Shown here: positions 1 through 7,647 of the stretch, piece by piece | Numbering within the stretch: the first letter of the stretch is position 1 | Layout: every line of letters begins with the position of its first letter | Assembly (NCBI RefSeq): GCF_023100905.1 | Contig: NZ_CP064686.1 | Coordinates: 3,410,001 to 3,474,000, forward strand | Origin: Bradyrhizobium sp. 4 | Lineage (GTDB): Bacteria; Pseudomonadota; Alphaproteobacteria; Rhizobiales; Xanthobacteraceae | Direction: 5' to 3' | DNA length: 64,000 bases | Translations under genes and position numbers: made by a program | The notes under the pieces: generated by a model | What the model was told of the DNA's origin: nothing | Databases searched by the model: none | Seen by the model: only the letters and a program-made list of their open reading frames with translations

Positions 1-134
1 GAGCGCGCGGCAAAGCCGCCGCCGAGTGCGAACATCTTGCCGCCGACCTTGAACACCGAGGTGCCCTCCCACTGCACCACCTTGGTGACGGCGGGCAGGC
101 GCAGGCAGCGGGTTTCGAAAGTTTTGGGAGTCAT
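1..134 (-). CDS. MmcQ/YjbR family protein (5' part only)
   Basis: The window begins inside this gene, so only the first 44 codons are visible, read leftward from an ATG at 134. The peptide starts MTPKTFETRCLRLPAV and continues with GTSVFKVGGKMFAL, which is the N-terminal pattern of the MmcQ/YjbR (DUF419) family. Members are small proteins with a DNA-binding-like double-wing fold and no settled function. It is divergent from the Lin0512 gene that starts at 297. The assignment rests on the short N-terminal match only. Confidence 0.7.
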   Translation of the reverse strand, partial: MTPKTFETRCLRLPAVTKVVQWEGTSVFKVGGKMFALGGGFAAR

Positions 135-296
135 CGCTTGAGCGATAGCACAGCGCACGCGGCTTGCAACGCCGCAACGATGGAGCGGCCACTGCGTGCC
201 GCGCCGCGTCCGGGATACGAGGGGACGACCCCACTTGTATCGTGCCGTTCGATCCCCCACACTCTCCACCACTCAATCAGTCACAGGAATAAGAAC

Positions 297-644
297 ATGG
301 CTCGCGTTCGCTGTATCACCGAGATGGGCATGGGCGTCGACGTTCACGGCAGGGACGCCACCAAGGCGGCGAAGCGTGCCGTCTCTGATGCCATCAGGCA
401 TTCGAGCCTCGGCTTCTTCCGGATGATCGACAAGACTGCGAACGACATGTTCGTGGACGTCACGATCGCAGTGCCGAATCCGGAAAGCGTTGACAAGGAC
501 GCGGTCGCGAAGGAACTGCCTTACGGCACTGTCACCGTCAACGCGGTGAAGGGCGGGCTGGAGATTCCGTCGGCCGCGGAACAGGGCAACGACCCGATCC
601 TGATCGCCAATGCCGCCGTCATCGTCAGCTTCGACAAGGACTAG
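297..644 (+). CDS. Lin0512 family protein
   Basis: A 115-residue protein starting at the ATG at 297; the frame stays open upstream, but the sequence before this ATG has no family character. It begins MARVRCITEMGMGVDVHG and contains the conserved stretch KRAVSDAIRHSSL, typical of the Lin0512 family, small proteins of unknown function found widely in bacteria. The length is normal for the family and no signal peptide or membrane segment is visible. It ends 4 bases before the GTG of the downstream acetyltransferase, so the two are probably co-transcribed, though that gives no clear clue to function. Confidence 0.85.
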   Translation: MARVRCITEMGMGVDVHGRDATKAAKRAVSDAIRHSSLGFFRMIDKTANDMFVDVTIAVPNPESVDKDAVAKELPYGTVTVNAVKGGLEIPSAAEQGNDPILIANAAVIVSFDKD

Positions 645-648
645 GCCG

Positions 649-1335
649 GTGTCCGATCATGATGAGCGGCTGCTGGATCGCCCGATCTGGAGCGCGCTGA
701 CGACCAGCCATAAACACCTGGCCGAGGGTGGCCCGCGAGCGCTGCGCTATCCGGTGGACGTGACGCCCTTTGCCGACATGGTCGACATGTCCGAGGCGAG
801 CTTCGCCGCGCTCCGTGATCTCCTGTCGGGCTCGCAGGTCGCCGCGCTGTTCACACCGGAGGCCGTCGATGTTCCTGCAGGTTTCAAAGTCGTGCTGGCC
901 GGACCCTGCGAGCAGATGATCGGCTCTCCGGCCGACAGTCGGCTTCGCGATGCCGAGATCGTTCGACTGGGTGCGGCCGACGTTCCCGCCATGATGGCGC
1001 TGACGGAGTTGACCAAGCCCGGTCCATTCGCGCGGCGCACCCACGAACTTGGGACGTTCCTCGGCATCCGTGCTGTCGGCGAATTGGTCGCGATGGCCGG
1101 CGAGCGCATGAAGCCGGGAAATTTCGTCGAGATGACGGCCGTCTGCGTCCACCCCGACCATCGCGGGCGGGGCTACGCGCAGGCGCTGCTGGCGGCTGTC
1201 GCACGCCAGATCGAGGCGCGCGGCGAAATTCCGTTCCTGCACGTGTTTTCGAGCAATTCGTCGGCCATCGCGCTGTACCAGCGGCAGGGGATGCGGACTC
1301 GGCGCCGCCTGCACGTCACCGCGTTCATGAAGTAG
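649..1335 (+). CDS. GNAT family N-acetyltransferase
   Basis: A 228-residue protein with a GTG start at 649, chosen because it lies 4 bases after the previous stop and gives the natural N-terminus VSDHDERLLDRPIW. The acetyl-CoA-binding motif A is clear near residues 164-180: VHPDHRGRGYAQALL, with the R-G-x-G-x-A pyrophosphate loop. The N-terminal 100 residues are less conserved and may form a substrate-recognition half, as in FR47-like acetyltransferases. The substrate cannot be told from sequence. It is likely co-transcribed with the Lin0512 gene upstream; the hydrolase downstream starts 74 bases later. Confidence 0.85.
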   Translation: MSDHDERLLDRPIWSALTTSHKHLAEGGPRALRYPVDVTPFADMVDMSEASFAALRDLLSGSQVAALFTPEAVDVPAGFKVVLAGPCEQMIGSPADSRLRDAEIVRLGAADVPAMMALTELTKPGPFARRTHELGTFLGIRAVGELVAMAGERMKPGNFVEMTAVCVHPDHRGRGYAQALLAAVARQIEARGEIPFLHVFSSNSSAIALYQRQGMRTRRRLHVTAFMK

Positions 1336-1408
1336 GAATGAGCTGCGGTCAGGCTTCATATCCGGCGAATTCACGCTATACCGATCCCTGCCATCATTGG
1401 GGAAACAC

Positions 1409-2593
1409 ATGGACGCCAGAACACCTGATTTTTCCGCCGCGCGGACGGCAATGCAGCGTTACGTCGATCAGGAGATCATTCCGGGTGCATCCTGGGCGGT
1501 GCTGCGGGGCCGCGAGGTCGTCGATCAGCAGTGCGTCGGTTTTGCCGACCGCGAGGCGAGCACCGCGCTGCGGCCCGATCACATTTTTCGTGCGTTTTCC
1601 AACACCAAGATCTTCGTCACCTGCGCGGTCATGCTGCTGGTCGAGGAGGGCCGCATCGAGCTCGATGACGTTGTCGAGAAATTCCTGCCGCAACTCGGCA
1701 ATCGCAAGGTTCTCAAGCCGGGCGCTTTGACCCTTGCCGACGTCGAGCCTGCGAAAAGCCCGATCACGATCCGGCAGCTTCTGACCCATACCTCCGGCCT
1801 CAGCTACGGCATCTTCGATCCCGGTACGGTGCTGTTCAAAGGCTATAACGAGGCGCGCGTTCTCAATCCGTTGACGCCGCTGACCGACATGATCGACCAT
1901 CTCGCCGATCTGCCGCTGTCCTTTCATCCCGGCGCGTCTTGGGAATATTCGGTTGCGACCGACGTGCTCGGACGTGTCGTGGAGGTCGTCTCCGGCAAGC
2001 CGCTCGACGCCGTGCTCAAGACGCGCATCTTCGAGCCGCTCGGCATGACCGACACCGGCTTCCACGTGCCGGACGCGCAGCAGGGCAGGCTGGTCGCGCT
2101 CTACAACGGCACGGATGTGCTCGGTCCCATGAAGCCCGGCCTCACCCGGGCCGACGACCTGCCTTATCCGCAAGCCTATCGGCGGCAATTCCCGCGGCTG
2201 TCGGGTGGCGGCGGACTGGTCTCGACCTTGCCCGACATGCTCGCTTTGATACGGGCGCTGCTTCCCGGCTCGGATGCTCTGCTGAAGCCGGAGACGCTGC
2301 GGCAGATGATGACGAACCAGTTGCCCGCCGGCGAGAACATCCGCTTCGCCAATCTCGGCCCGATCCCCGGCAAAGGCTTTGGCCTCGGCGGCGCCGTCAC
2401 CTTCGCGCCGATGCCGTTCGATCCTCCGAATTCGACCGGCGAATTCCAGTGGGGCGGCCTTGCGGGCACCCATTGGTGGATCTGCCCGCAGGCCAATACC
2501 GCCGGTGTGCTGATGGCGCAGCGCTACATGGGCTTCTGGAATCCGTTCTTCTTCGAATTCAAGCGTCTGGCCTATCAGGCAGTCGGAGGCTGA
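1409..2593 (+). CDS. Beta-lactamase-fold serine hydrolase (class C / EstB-like)
   Basis: A 394-residue protein from the ATG at 1409; an in-frame TTG lies 12 bases upstream. The catalytic S-x-x-K tetrad is S64-N-T-K67. The second motif is Y180-S-V rather than the Y-x-N of true class C beta-lactamases, and a W-G-G box (QWGGLAGTHWW) near the C-terminus replaces K-T-G. This combination fits the EstB-type esterases of the beta-lactamase superfamily better than an antibiotic-hydrolysing enzyme. There is also an LLTHTSGL box typical of the fold. No signal peptide is visible, so a cytoplasmic carboxylesterase is the likeliest role. Substrate unknown. Confidence 0.85.
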   Translation: MDARTPDFSAARTAMQRYVDQEIIPGASWAVLRGREVVDQQCVGFADREASTALRPDHIFRAFSNTKIFVTCAVMLLVEEGRIELDDVVEKFLPQLGNRKVLKPGALTLADVEPAKSPITIRQLLTHTSGLSYGIFDPGTVLFKGYNEARVLNPLTPLTDMIDHLADLPLSFHPGASWEYSVATDVLGRVVEVVSGKPLDAVLKTRIFEPLGMTDTGFHVPDAQQGRLVALYNGTDVLGPMKPGLTRADDLPYPQAYRRQFPRLSGGGGLVSTLPDMLALIRALLPGSDALLKPETLRQMMTNQLPAGENIRFANLGPIPGKGFGLGGAVTFAPMPFDPPNSTGEFQWGGLAGTHWWICPQANTAGVLMAQRYMGFWNPFFFEFKRLAYQAVGG

Positions 2594-2690
2594 TCGCGAA
2601 AAAAATTGCACTTGCCGCGAATCCTTTCCGCTCGTCGCACCCTCTCTTGAGGGTCGAGGCATTTTGCTTCGGCTCGTCTCGGAGGATGTG

Positions 2691-2900
2691 ATGGCATTTT
2701 ACAGGAAGAACATCGGCGGCCTGCATCAGGCCGTGCGGATCGCCTTTGGCGTCGCGGTGGCCGTCGCGGCATTCGTGTACCTGACCGGCGCCGCGGCCTG
2801 GCTGGTTGCGCTCGGCGGCGCCGGCTTCGCACTGACCGGCCTCGTCGGCTATTGTCCGATGTGCGCGATGGCCGGCATCGGAAGAGGAGGCGTGTCGTGA
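2691..2900 (+). CDS. DUF2892 (YgaP-like) small membrane protein
   Basis: A 69-residue protein starting at the ATG at 2691, preceded by a good GGAGG ribosome site. It begins MAFYRKNIGGLHQAVRI, then has two hydrophobic segments (about residues 16-32 and 36-53) and ends with a C-P-M-C motif, C55 and C58, followed by a short basic tail. This is the DUF2892 layout, the membrane part of the YgaP rhodanese. The stop overlaps the GTG of the sigma-factor gene (GTGA at 2897-2900), so translation of the two is coupled. The paired cysteines next to an ECF sigma gene and an AhpD-like gene suggest a redox link, which is inference. Confidence 0.85.
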   Translation: MAFYRKNIGGLHQAVRIAFGVAVAVAAFVYLTGAAAWLVALGGAGFALTGLVGYCPMCAMAGIGRGGVS

Positions 2901-3418
2901 GCGCCGCTGGGATCTCGCCGGACCTGTTCGAGGCCGCGCGCCTCGGCGATCCCCAGGCGATCGCGTCTCTGCTCGAGACGGCGCAGCCGAACATCCGCCG
3001 CTATGCCCGCGCCACCTGTCGCAGCTCGGCGGATGCCGAGGATGCGACGCAGGAGGCGCTATGGATCCTGTTTCGCCATGTCGGCACGATCCGCTCGTGG
3101 CTGGCGTTTTCGGCCTGGCTGTTCAGTGTGGTCCGCCGCGAATGCCTGCGGCTCGCCCGTAAGGCAGGCCTCGCGTCGGCGATCGACGACGGAGAGGCGG
3201 AGGCGCTGCTGCTGTCGCGTCCTGAAGCCGATTTGCGGCTCGACGTCGCGGCGGCCTTCGAGGCGCTGCCGCCGCACTACCGCGATGTCGCGCTGATGCG
3301 CGACGTCAAGGAAATGACCATCCACGAAATCGCCGACGCACTCGGCGCGACCCGGCAGGCCGTGAAAGCACGCCTGCATCGCGCCCGCGCCCTGCTGCGC
3401 GAATATCTGACGAGGTGA
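2897..3418 (+). CDS. ECF-type RNA polymerase sigma factor
   Basis: A 173-residue sigma-70 family protein with a GTG start overlapping the previous stop. Region 2 covers about residues 10-80, with the polymerase-binding and -10 recognition helices (SSADAEDATQEALWILFRHV), and region 4 covers about 110-172, with the helix-turn-helix MTIHEIADALGATRQAVKARL. Regions 1 and 3 are absent, so it is of the extracytoplasmic-function class. No classical anti-sigma gene (zinc-binding ASD or FecR type) is adjacent. Its neighbours are a small CxxC membrane protein upstream and an AhpD-like CxxC protein 3 bases downstream. The target promoter is not evident here. Confidence 0.9.
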   Translation: MSAAGISPDLFEAARLGDPQAIASLLETAQPNIRRYARATCRSSADAEDATQEALWILFRHVGTIRSWLAFSAWLFSVVRRECLRLARKAGLASAIDDGEAEALLLSRPEADLRLDVAAAFEALPPHYRDVALMRDVKEMTIHEIADALGATRQAVKARLHRARALLREYLTR

Positions 3419-3421
3419 GCC

Positions 3422-3769
3422 ATGACCTGTTATCAAAGCCCTGACGATCTGAAATCCGTCCCGGCCTTGGTGGCGCTCGCGCCGGTCGAGGCCAACGCGT
3501 TCCTTGCGTTCAACCACGCGGTCGAGCGCAAGGACGGATTGATTCCGCCAAAATATCGCGAGCTGATCTCGCTCGCGGTCGCGCTCACCACGCAATGCGC
3601 CTATTGCCTCGATGTGCACACGGCGCAGGCGGCGAAGGCCGGTGTAACGCGCGAAGAAATCGCGGAAGCCGCGCTGATTGCGGCGGCGGTTCGCGCCGGC
3701 GGCACGCTCGGCCATGCGTTGCTGGCGGAGCGCCTGTTCGAGCAGCACCGGGGCGAGGGACCGGGATAG
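3422..3769 (+). CDS. Carboxymuconolactone decarboxylase / AhpD-like protein
   Basis: A 115-residue protein starting 3 bases after the sigma-factor stop. It contains the AhpD-type active-site signature E-x11-C-x2-C-x3-H: E47, C59, C62 and H66 (TQCAYCLDVH). Proteins of this family use the cysteine pair in alkylhydroperoxidase or thiol-disulfide chemistry; true carboxymuconolactone decarboxylases lack this pair, so a redox role is more likely. The length is normal for a single-domain CMD protein. ECF sigma genes followed directly by CMD/AhpD genes are a known arrangement, consistent with the enzyme being part of the sigma regulon. Confidence 0.9.
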   Translation: MTCYQSPDDLKSVPALVALAPVEANAFLAFNHAVERKDGLIPPKYRELISLAVALTTQCAYCLDVHTAQAAKAGVTREEIAEAALIAAAVRAGGTLGHALLAERLFEQHRGEGPG

Positions 3770-3803
3770 AGGAGCGGGCGGATGTCCGTCAGGGATCAGG
3801 AAA

Positions 3804-4481
3804 TTGCCAAACTATCTCGGCCTTGACGGATTTCGCTTCGGCTGGGTCGCTGCCTGGATCGACGACCGCGGCGATCACGGCTTCGATTATTCGCCGGGTC
3901 TCGTGCGGCTGCTTGCGCTGCCGCATGCCCGGGCGATGATCGACATGCCGATCGGCTTGAAATGGAGCGGATATCGCATCTGCGATTTGCGCGCGCGCGA
4001 ACTGGTCGGTGCTGCCGTGTTTCTCGGCGCGCGCCGCGACCTCTGGAAATTTGCCGACATGGCCGCAGCTAACCGTCACTACTGGGAGTGCGAGGGCAAG
4101 GGCAAGGGCAAGGGCAAGGGCGTGTCAGCGCAGCTCTGGAACATCAGGGACAAGATCAGGGACGCCGACGAGATCATGACGCCGACGCGGCAGACGACGA
4201 TCGGCGAAGCGCATCCGGAATTGATTTTCTGGAATCTCGCTGGGCGGGCCCGGCTTGCAAAGAAGACGTCTGCAGAGGGCCGGGAGCAGCGCATCGCACT
4301 CGTGCAGCAGCGCGGCTTCGCGCGCTTGCCGACATGGCTGACTCAACGATATGGCACCGGCATCGGCCGTGACGATCTCATCGACGCCTGTGCCTGCGCG
4401 ATCGCGGCACGCGACAGCACGGAGCGGTTCGGCGGGGAGGAGACCGACCCGCGGGGCTTGCGGATGGAGATCAATTATTGA
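3804..4481 (+). CDS. DUF429 family protein (predicted RNase H-like nuclease)
   Basis: About 225 residues, using a TTG at 3804 preceded by AGGA; no in-frame ATG fits the family N-terminus, which should read LGLDGFRFGWVAAW very close to the start. The opening G-x-D-G-x-x-x-G-W and the later MIDMPIGL and DDLIDACACAIAA stretches are the acidic-residue motifs of DUF429, an RNase H-fold family of unproven function. Near residues 97-105 there is an unusual run of four Gly-Lys dipeptides encoded by a hexanucleotide repeat. The start is the least certain part of this call. Confidence 0.75.
   Translation: MPNYLGLDGFRFGWVAAWIDDRGDHGFDYSPGLVRLLALPHARAMIDMPIGLKWSGYRICDLRARELVGAAVFLGARRDLWKFADMAAANRHYWECEGKGKGKGKGVSAQLWNIRDKIRDADEIMTPTRQTTIGEAHPELIFWNLAGRARLAKKTSAEGREQRIALVQQRGFARLPTWLTQRYGTGIGRDDLIDACACAIAARDSTERFGGEETDPRGLRMEINY
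4095..4118 (+). repeat. GGCAAG hexanucleotide microsatellite inside the DUF429 gene
   Basis: Four perfect tandem copies of GGCAAG run from 4095 to 4118, followed by a diverged GGCGTG. They encode (Gly-Lys)4 in frame. Each gain or loss of a unit would add or remove one Gly-Lys pair without shifting the frame, so the site could vary in length between strains. Confidence 0.9.
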
Positions 4482-4489
4482 GGCTACCG

Positions 4490-4738
4490 ATGAGGACGAT
4501 TCGGGAAAAAGCTGCAATTTATTTGAAGCTTGCAGGAACAGACGATGGCCGGCCCGCGTTCCTCGTGCGAACCGAACACGGAGAAGCTCGTCCGATGAGG
4601 GATGCCAGTCAGTTCGCGACCGCGATGCTTGCGCTCGTCTTCACCGGAGCGCTGCTCGTCACCGGCCAGCTCTTCATCGAGCAACGCGCACAGCGCGACG
4701 TGATGCACGCCACCAACCATTTGCTGCGGCCGTTGTGA
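4490..4738 (+). CDS. Hypothetical protein with one membrane segment
   Basis: An 82-residue open frame from an ATG at 4490, preceded by GAGG with suitable spacing, 8 bases after the DUF429 stop. The first 38 residues are hydrophilic; residues about 44-62 (ATAMLALVFTGALLVTGQLF) form a single membrane segment, followed by a charged tail. I do not recognise the family. A second ATG at 4595 would give a 47-residue membrane peptide and might be the real start. Its reality is supported only by the ribosome site, position and the hydrophobic helix. Confidence 0.45.
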   Translation: MRTIREKAAIYLKLAGTDDGRPAFLVRTEHGEARPMRDASQFATAMLALVFTGALLVTGQLFIEQRAQRDVMHATNHLLRPL

Positions 4739-4831
4739 CCTGTGCGGGAAAATGATCTGACCACTCGACCTTGCGTCGTTCGTCCGCTGGCCTAGACTAG
4801 GCGGCATCTCATGAACGAAGCCGGGGTCCTG

Positions 4832-5536
4832 ATGTCCGATCTGTCCGCCTTTCCCGTCACCAAGCGCTGGCCGGCCAAGCACCCGGAGCTGCTCCAGCTC
4901 TATTCGCTGCCGACGCCGAACGGCGTCAAGGTTTCGATCATGCTGGAAGAGATCGGGCTTCCCTACGAAGTCCATCTCGTCGATTTCGGCAAGGACGATC
5001 AGAAGACGCCGGAATTCCTCTCACTCAATCCGAACGGCAAGATCCCGGCGATCCTCGATCCCGATGGGCCCGGCGGCAGGCCGCTGCCGCTATTCGAATC
5101 CGGAGCGATCCTGCAATACCTCGCGGAGAAGACCGGCAAGCTGCTGCCGCAGGATGCCGCGCGCCGCTACCAGACCATCCAGTGGCTGCATTTCCAGATG
5201 GGCGGCATCGGGCCGATGTTCGGCCAGGTCGGCTTTTTCCACAAATTCGCCGGCAAGGACTTCGAGGACAAGCGGCCGCTCGAGCGCTATGTGGGCGAGG
5301 CCAAGCGGCTGCTCGGGGTGATGGAGATGCATCTTGCCGGTCGGCAATGGTTCATGGACGACGACTACACCATCGCCGACATCTCCATGCTCGGCTGGGT
5401 GCGCAATCTCATCGGTTTCTACGGCGCCGGCGATCTCGTCGAGTTCAGCCAGTTCAAATCCGTCGCCGCCTGGCTCGAACGCGGGCTGGCGCGTCCGGCG
5501 GTCGAGCGCGGGCTCAACATTCCGAAGCGGCCGTAA
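4832..5536 (+). CDS. Glutathione S-transferase family, YfcG-like disulfide reductase
   Basis: A 234-residue protein from the ATG at 4832; another in-frame ATG lies at 4811 and cannot be excluded. The N-terminal thioredoxin-like domain has LYSLPTPNGVKVSIMLEE, NPNGKIPAI and FESGAILQYLAEKTG, which match the nu-class transferases YfcG and YghU. In those, the T-x-N motif and two bound glutathiones act as a disulfide-bond reductase. The C-terminal helical domain contains the N-capping DYTIADISMLGW box. It stands alone, with a convergent TauE gene 2 bases downstream. Substrate specificity is not predictable. Confidence 0.88.
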   Translation: MSDLSAFPVTKRWPAKHPELLQLYSLPTPNGVKVSIMLEEIGLPYEVHLVDFGKDDQKTPEFLSLNPNGKIPAILDPDGPGGRPLPLFESGAILQYLAEKTGKLLPQDAARRYQTIQWLHFQMGGIGPMFGQVGFFHKFAGKDFEDKRPLERYVGEAKRLLGVMEMHLAGRQWFMDDDYTIADISMLGWVRNLIGFYGAGDLVEFSQFKSVAAWLERGLARPAVERGLNIPKRP

Positions 5537-5538
5537 GA

Positions 5539-6321
5539 TCAGGTTAGCGCCTTGTGGGTCATGTAGAGGGCCATCAGCAGGATGACGACCATCATGACCC
5601 GGCGCAGCACCGATTTGCTGACGCGATTGGCTGCGCGCGCACCGAGATCAGTGCCGACCCAGAGGCCGGCAAGAATGCCGATGATGGCGGGCCAACCGAC
5701 CATGAGTCCCTTGCTCCAGTAGATCCCGGCGGCCGGAATATTGGTCGGGATGACCGAGAAGACGAGGCTGACGAGCTGCGCTTGGTGCTGCGGCACCCGC
5801 AGGCCCGCCGCGAGCCCGACGGTGATCGCCAGCCCGCCGCCGATGCCCATGAAGCCGGAGGAAAATCCGGCAAGCGTGCCGATGAGGAGCAGCGGCAGCC
5901 AGGGCAGCTTGTCTCGGTCGCCGGTCTTATTGTTTTCCTCCTCGCGGTCGCGGCGCAGGATCAGGAGAGCGATCAGCGCGACGAGATAGACGACGTAAGT
6001 CCATTGCAACACCGAGTCGGAGACCGCCGCCGCAGCGTAGCCGCCGCCGGCGCCGCCGAAGAGAAACCCGATGCCGATCCAGACGATCCATAGCAACGGG
6101 CTGCGATTGCCGCTCTGCCAATAGCGGCGAACGCCCGCGAGTCCGGTCGGTGGAACCTGCGTGATCAGCGACGTCCCCTGGGCGACGTGTTGCTCGGCGC
6201 CGAGCAGCAGCACGCTGAAGATGACGAGACCGCCTCCGGGACTCGTGCCCATGAAGCCCGATGTCAGTCCGCCGATGAGGCCGACCCCAATGCCTGCGAG
6301 CAAGTCATGGATCCACGACAT
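5539..6321 (-). CDS. TauE/SafE family anion or sulfite exporter
   Basis: A 260-residue polytopic membrane protein with about eight hydrophobic segments. Two repeats of the family signature are visible, GLTSGFMGTSPGGGLV near the N-terminus and AGFSSGFMGIGGGLAI in the middle, as expected for a TauE/SafE (DUF81) transporter with inverted halves. Family members export sulfite, sulfoacetate or related organosulfur anions. It begins 3 bases after the stop of a TetR-type regulator, so the two form one transcription unit and the regulator probably controls the exporter. The ligand is unknown. A second TauE gene lies at 35710-36447. Confidence 0.9.
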   Translation of the reverse strand: MSWIHDLLAGIGVGLIGGLTSGFMGTSPGGGLVIFSVLLLGAEQHVAQGTSLITQVPPTGLAGVRRYWQSGNRSPLLWIVWIGIGFLFGGAGGGYAAAAVSDSVLQWTYVVYLVALIALLILRRDREEENNKTGDRDKLPWLPLLLIGTLAGFSSGFMGIGGGLAITVGLAAGLRVPQHQAQLVSLVFSVIPTNIPAAGIYWSKGLMVGWPAIIGILAGLWVGTDLGARAANRVSKSVLRRVMMVVILLMALYMTHKALT

Positions 6322-6324
6322 CGC

Positions 6325-6957
6325 TCAGCTCTTGATCCGTCGCTTGACGTCGGCCTTCGTGGTGCGAAATCCATCGATCACGCCGGTCACGGCTGCCATG
6401 CAGGCCTCGATGTCAAAATCCTGGCCCCAGCATTTTTGCAGCACAAAGCCCTGGAAGATCGCGATCAGCACGCGCGCGATCGCTTCCGCACCGAGATCGC
6501 GCTTGATGAGTCCGTCATGCTGGCCACGCTCGACCAGCGCGACAATCAGGGCGCGCGGCATGTCGATGCCTTCTACGATGCTGGTGCGGACGCGGCGGTT
6601 GCGCAGGGCCTCGGCCCAGCCGTGGATGCCGACACGGCGGCGCGCTTCGCCGGCGGGGTCGGTGAGCCATTGCGCGTAGACGCCGACCAGCGCGTGAAGT
6701 CCTTCGATCGGATCGCCCGATCCTTGCGCGACCGAGTTGAGCACGGCCTCGCGCCGGTGCCGGTCGTCGGCGAGTGCCTCGATCAGATCGTCCTTGCTCT
6801 GGAAGTAGAGATAGACCGCACCATGGCTCAGCCCCGACCGTTTGACGATGTCGGCCATCCCGGTCTGGTGAAAACCGTCCTCGGCGAAGCAGGCGAGGGC
6901 GGCTTCGAGAATCTGCTGCCGGCGGCCTTCACGTTGCTTGTCGCTGATCTTGGGCAT
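6325..6957 (-). CDS. TetR/AcrR family transcriptional regulator
   Basis: About 210 residues from the ATG at 6957, giving the natural start MPKISDKQREGRRQQIL; an ATG 12 bases upstream has no ribosome site. The N-terminal helix-turn-helix is clear at about residues 28-50 (MADIVKRSGLSHGAVYLYF). The C-terminal half is a generic TetR ligand domain of the YsiA/BetI type with no recognisable effector residues. It is the first gene of a two-gene unit with the TauE exporter. Repeats upstream at 6985-7060 may be its operator, suggesting autoregulation; this is inference. Confidence 0.9.
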   Translation of the reverse strand: MPKISDKQREGRRQQILEAALACFAEDGFHQTGMADIVKRSGLSHGAVYLYFQSKDDLIEALADDRHRREAVLNSVAQGSGDPIEGLHALVGVYAQWLTDPAGEARRRVGIHGWAEALRNRRVRTSIVEGIDMPRALIVALVERGQHDGLIKRDLGAEAIARVLIAIFQGFVLQKCWGQDFDIEACMAAVTGVIDGFRTTKADVKRRIKS

Positions 6958-6984
6958 CCGGCCATCCATAATAACTGACAGCTC

Positions 6985-7060
6985 GATCGTTTTAGTCGCT
7001 CTGCGGGCTAAAGACCCCAGAACGCTAATCAGATAAAAAACGATCAGTCAGTCATTTTTA
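6985..7060 (-). promoter_or_regulatory. Possible TetR operator region upstream of the TetR-TauE unit
   Basis: A 9-base inverted repeat is present: GATCGTTTT at 6985-6993 and its complement AAAACGATC at 7037-7045. The distal copy is extended by tandem CAGT units (CAGTCAGTCA at 7045-7054). The AT-rich stretch here contrasts with the surrounding GC-rich DNA and is where the promoter should be. The arms are widely spaced, so two separate half-sites or two operators are possible. Confidence 0.3.
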
Positions 7061-7170
7061 TTACCGAACTGGATCCCGGTCAACCCCGACAACCCGGACC
7101 GGGACACAGGCGGAGCGAATCGTTAAGGAGCGTCGCCGGCGGCCTGAAGACCGCCCTCGATCGCGCGGGG

Positions 7171-7542
7171 CTAGAACAGCCGTCCGCCGTTCGGGACGGG
7201 CTTGCTCGGCTGCACCAGCACGACCTTGCCGCTGGCATCAGGGAAACCGAGGGTCAGCACCTCCGAGACAACAGGGCCGATCTGGCGCGGCGGGAAATTC
7301 ACGACCGCAGCCACCTGTTGGCCCACCAGCGTTTCAAGCGGATGGTTTTCGGTGATCTGCGCAGAACTCTTGCGCACGCCGATCGCGGGACCGAAGTCGA
7401 TCCACAGCCGCCAGGCCGGCTTGCGCGCCTCCGGGAACGGCTTTGCATCGATGATGGTGCCGACGCGGATATCGACCGCGAGGAAGGTGTCGAAGTCGAT
7501 GGTCGGCGATGCGGTCGCGGCTGGATCGTGGGTGACGTGCAT
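7171..7542 (-). CDS. csaA: CsaA-like tRNA-binding domain protein
   Basis: A 123-residue single-domain protein. The OB-fold tRNA-binding (EMAP/Trbp111-type) domain is recognised from DIRVGTIIDAKPFPEARKPA, GVRKSSAQIT, VAAVVNFPPRQIG and the C-terminal PNGGRLF. These are close to the CsaA pattern, a dimeric export-related chaperone with tRNA-binding fold. It starts with an ATG at 7542 and is the only gene in its unit. The in vivo role of CsaA in proteobacteria is not settled. It is divergent from the ArsC-family gene at 7648. Confidence 0.9.
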   Translation of the reverse strand: MHVTHDPAATASPTIDFDTFLAVDIRVGTIIDAKPFPEARKPAWRLWIDFGPAIGVRKSSAQITENHPLETLVGQQVAAVVNFPPRQIGPVVSEVLTLGFPDASGKVVLVQPSKPVPNGGRLF

Positions 7543-7647
7543 GGAGTGTCCGTCCGAAGAGCTGGCATCATTCGCAATATTGTCGTGCGAACTGAAGTTG
7601 CGTACAACGCCGGAGCATTACGCTGCGACGCATGCGCGAGGACTGTC

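Noticed and set aside
1409..2593. Calling the serine hydrolase an antibiotic-resistance beta-lactamase
   Set aside because: The Y-x-N is Y-S-V, K-T-G is W-G-G and no signal peptide is seen, which fits esterases.
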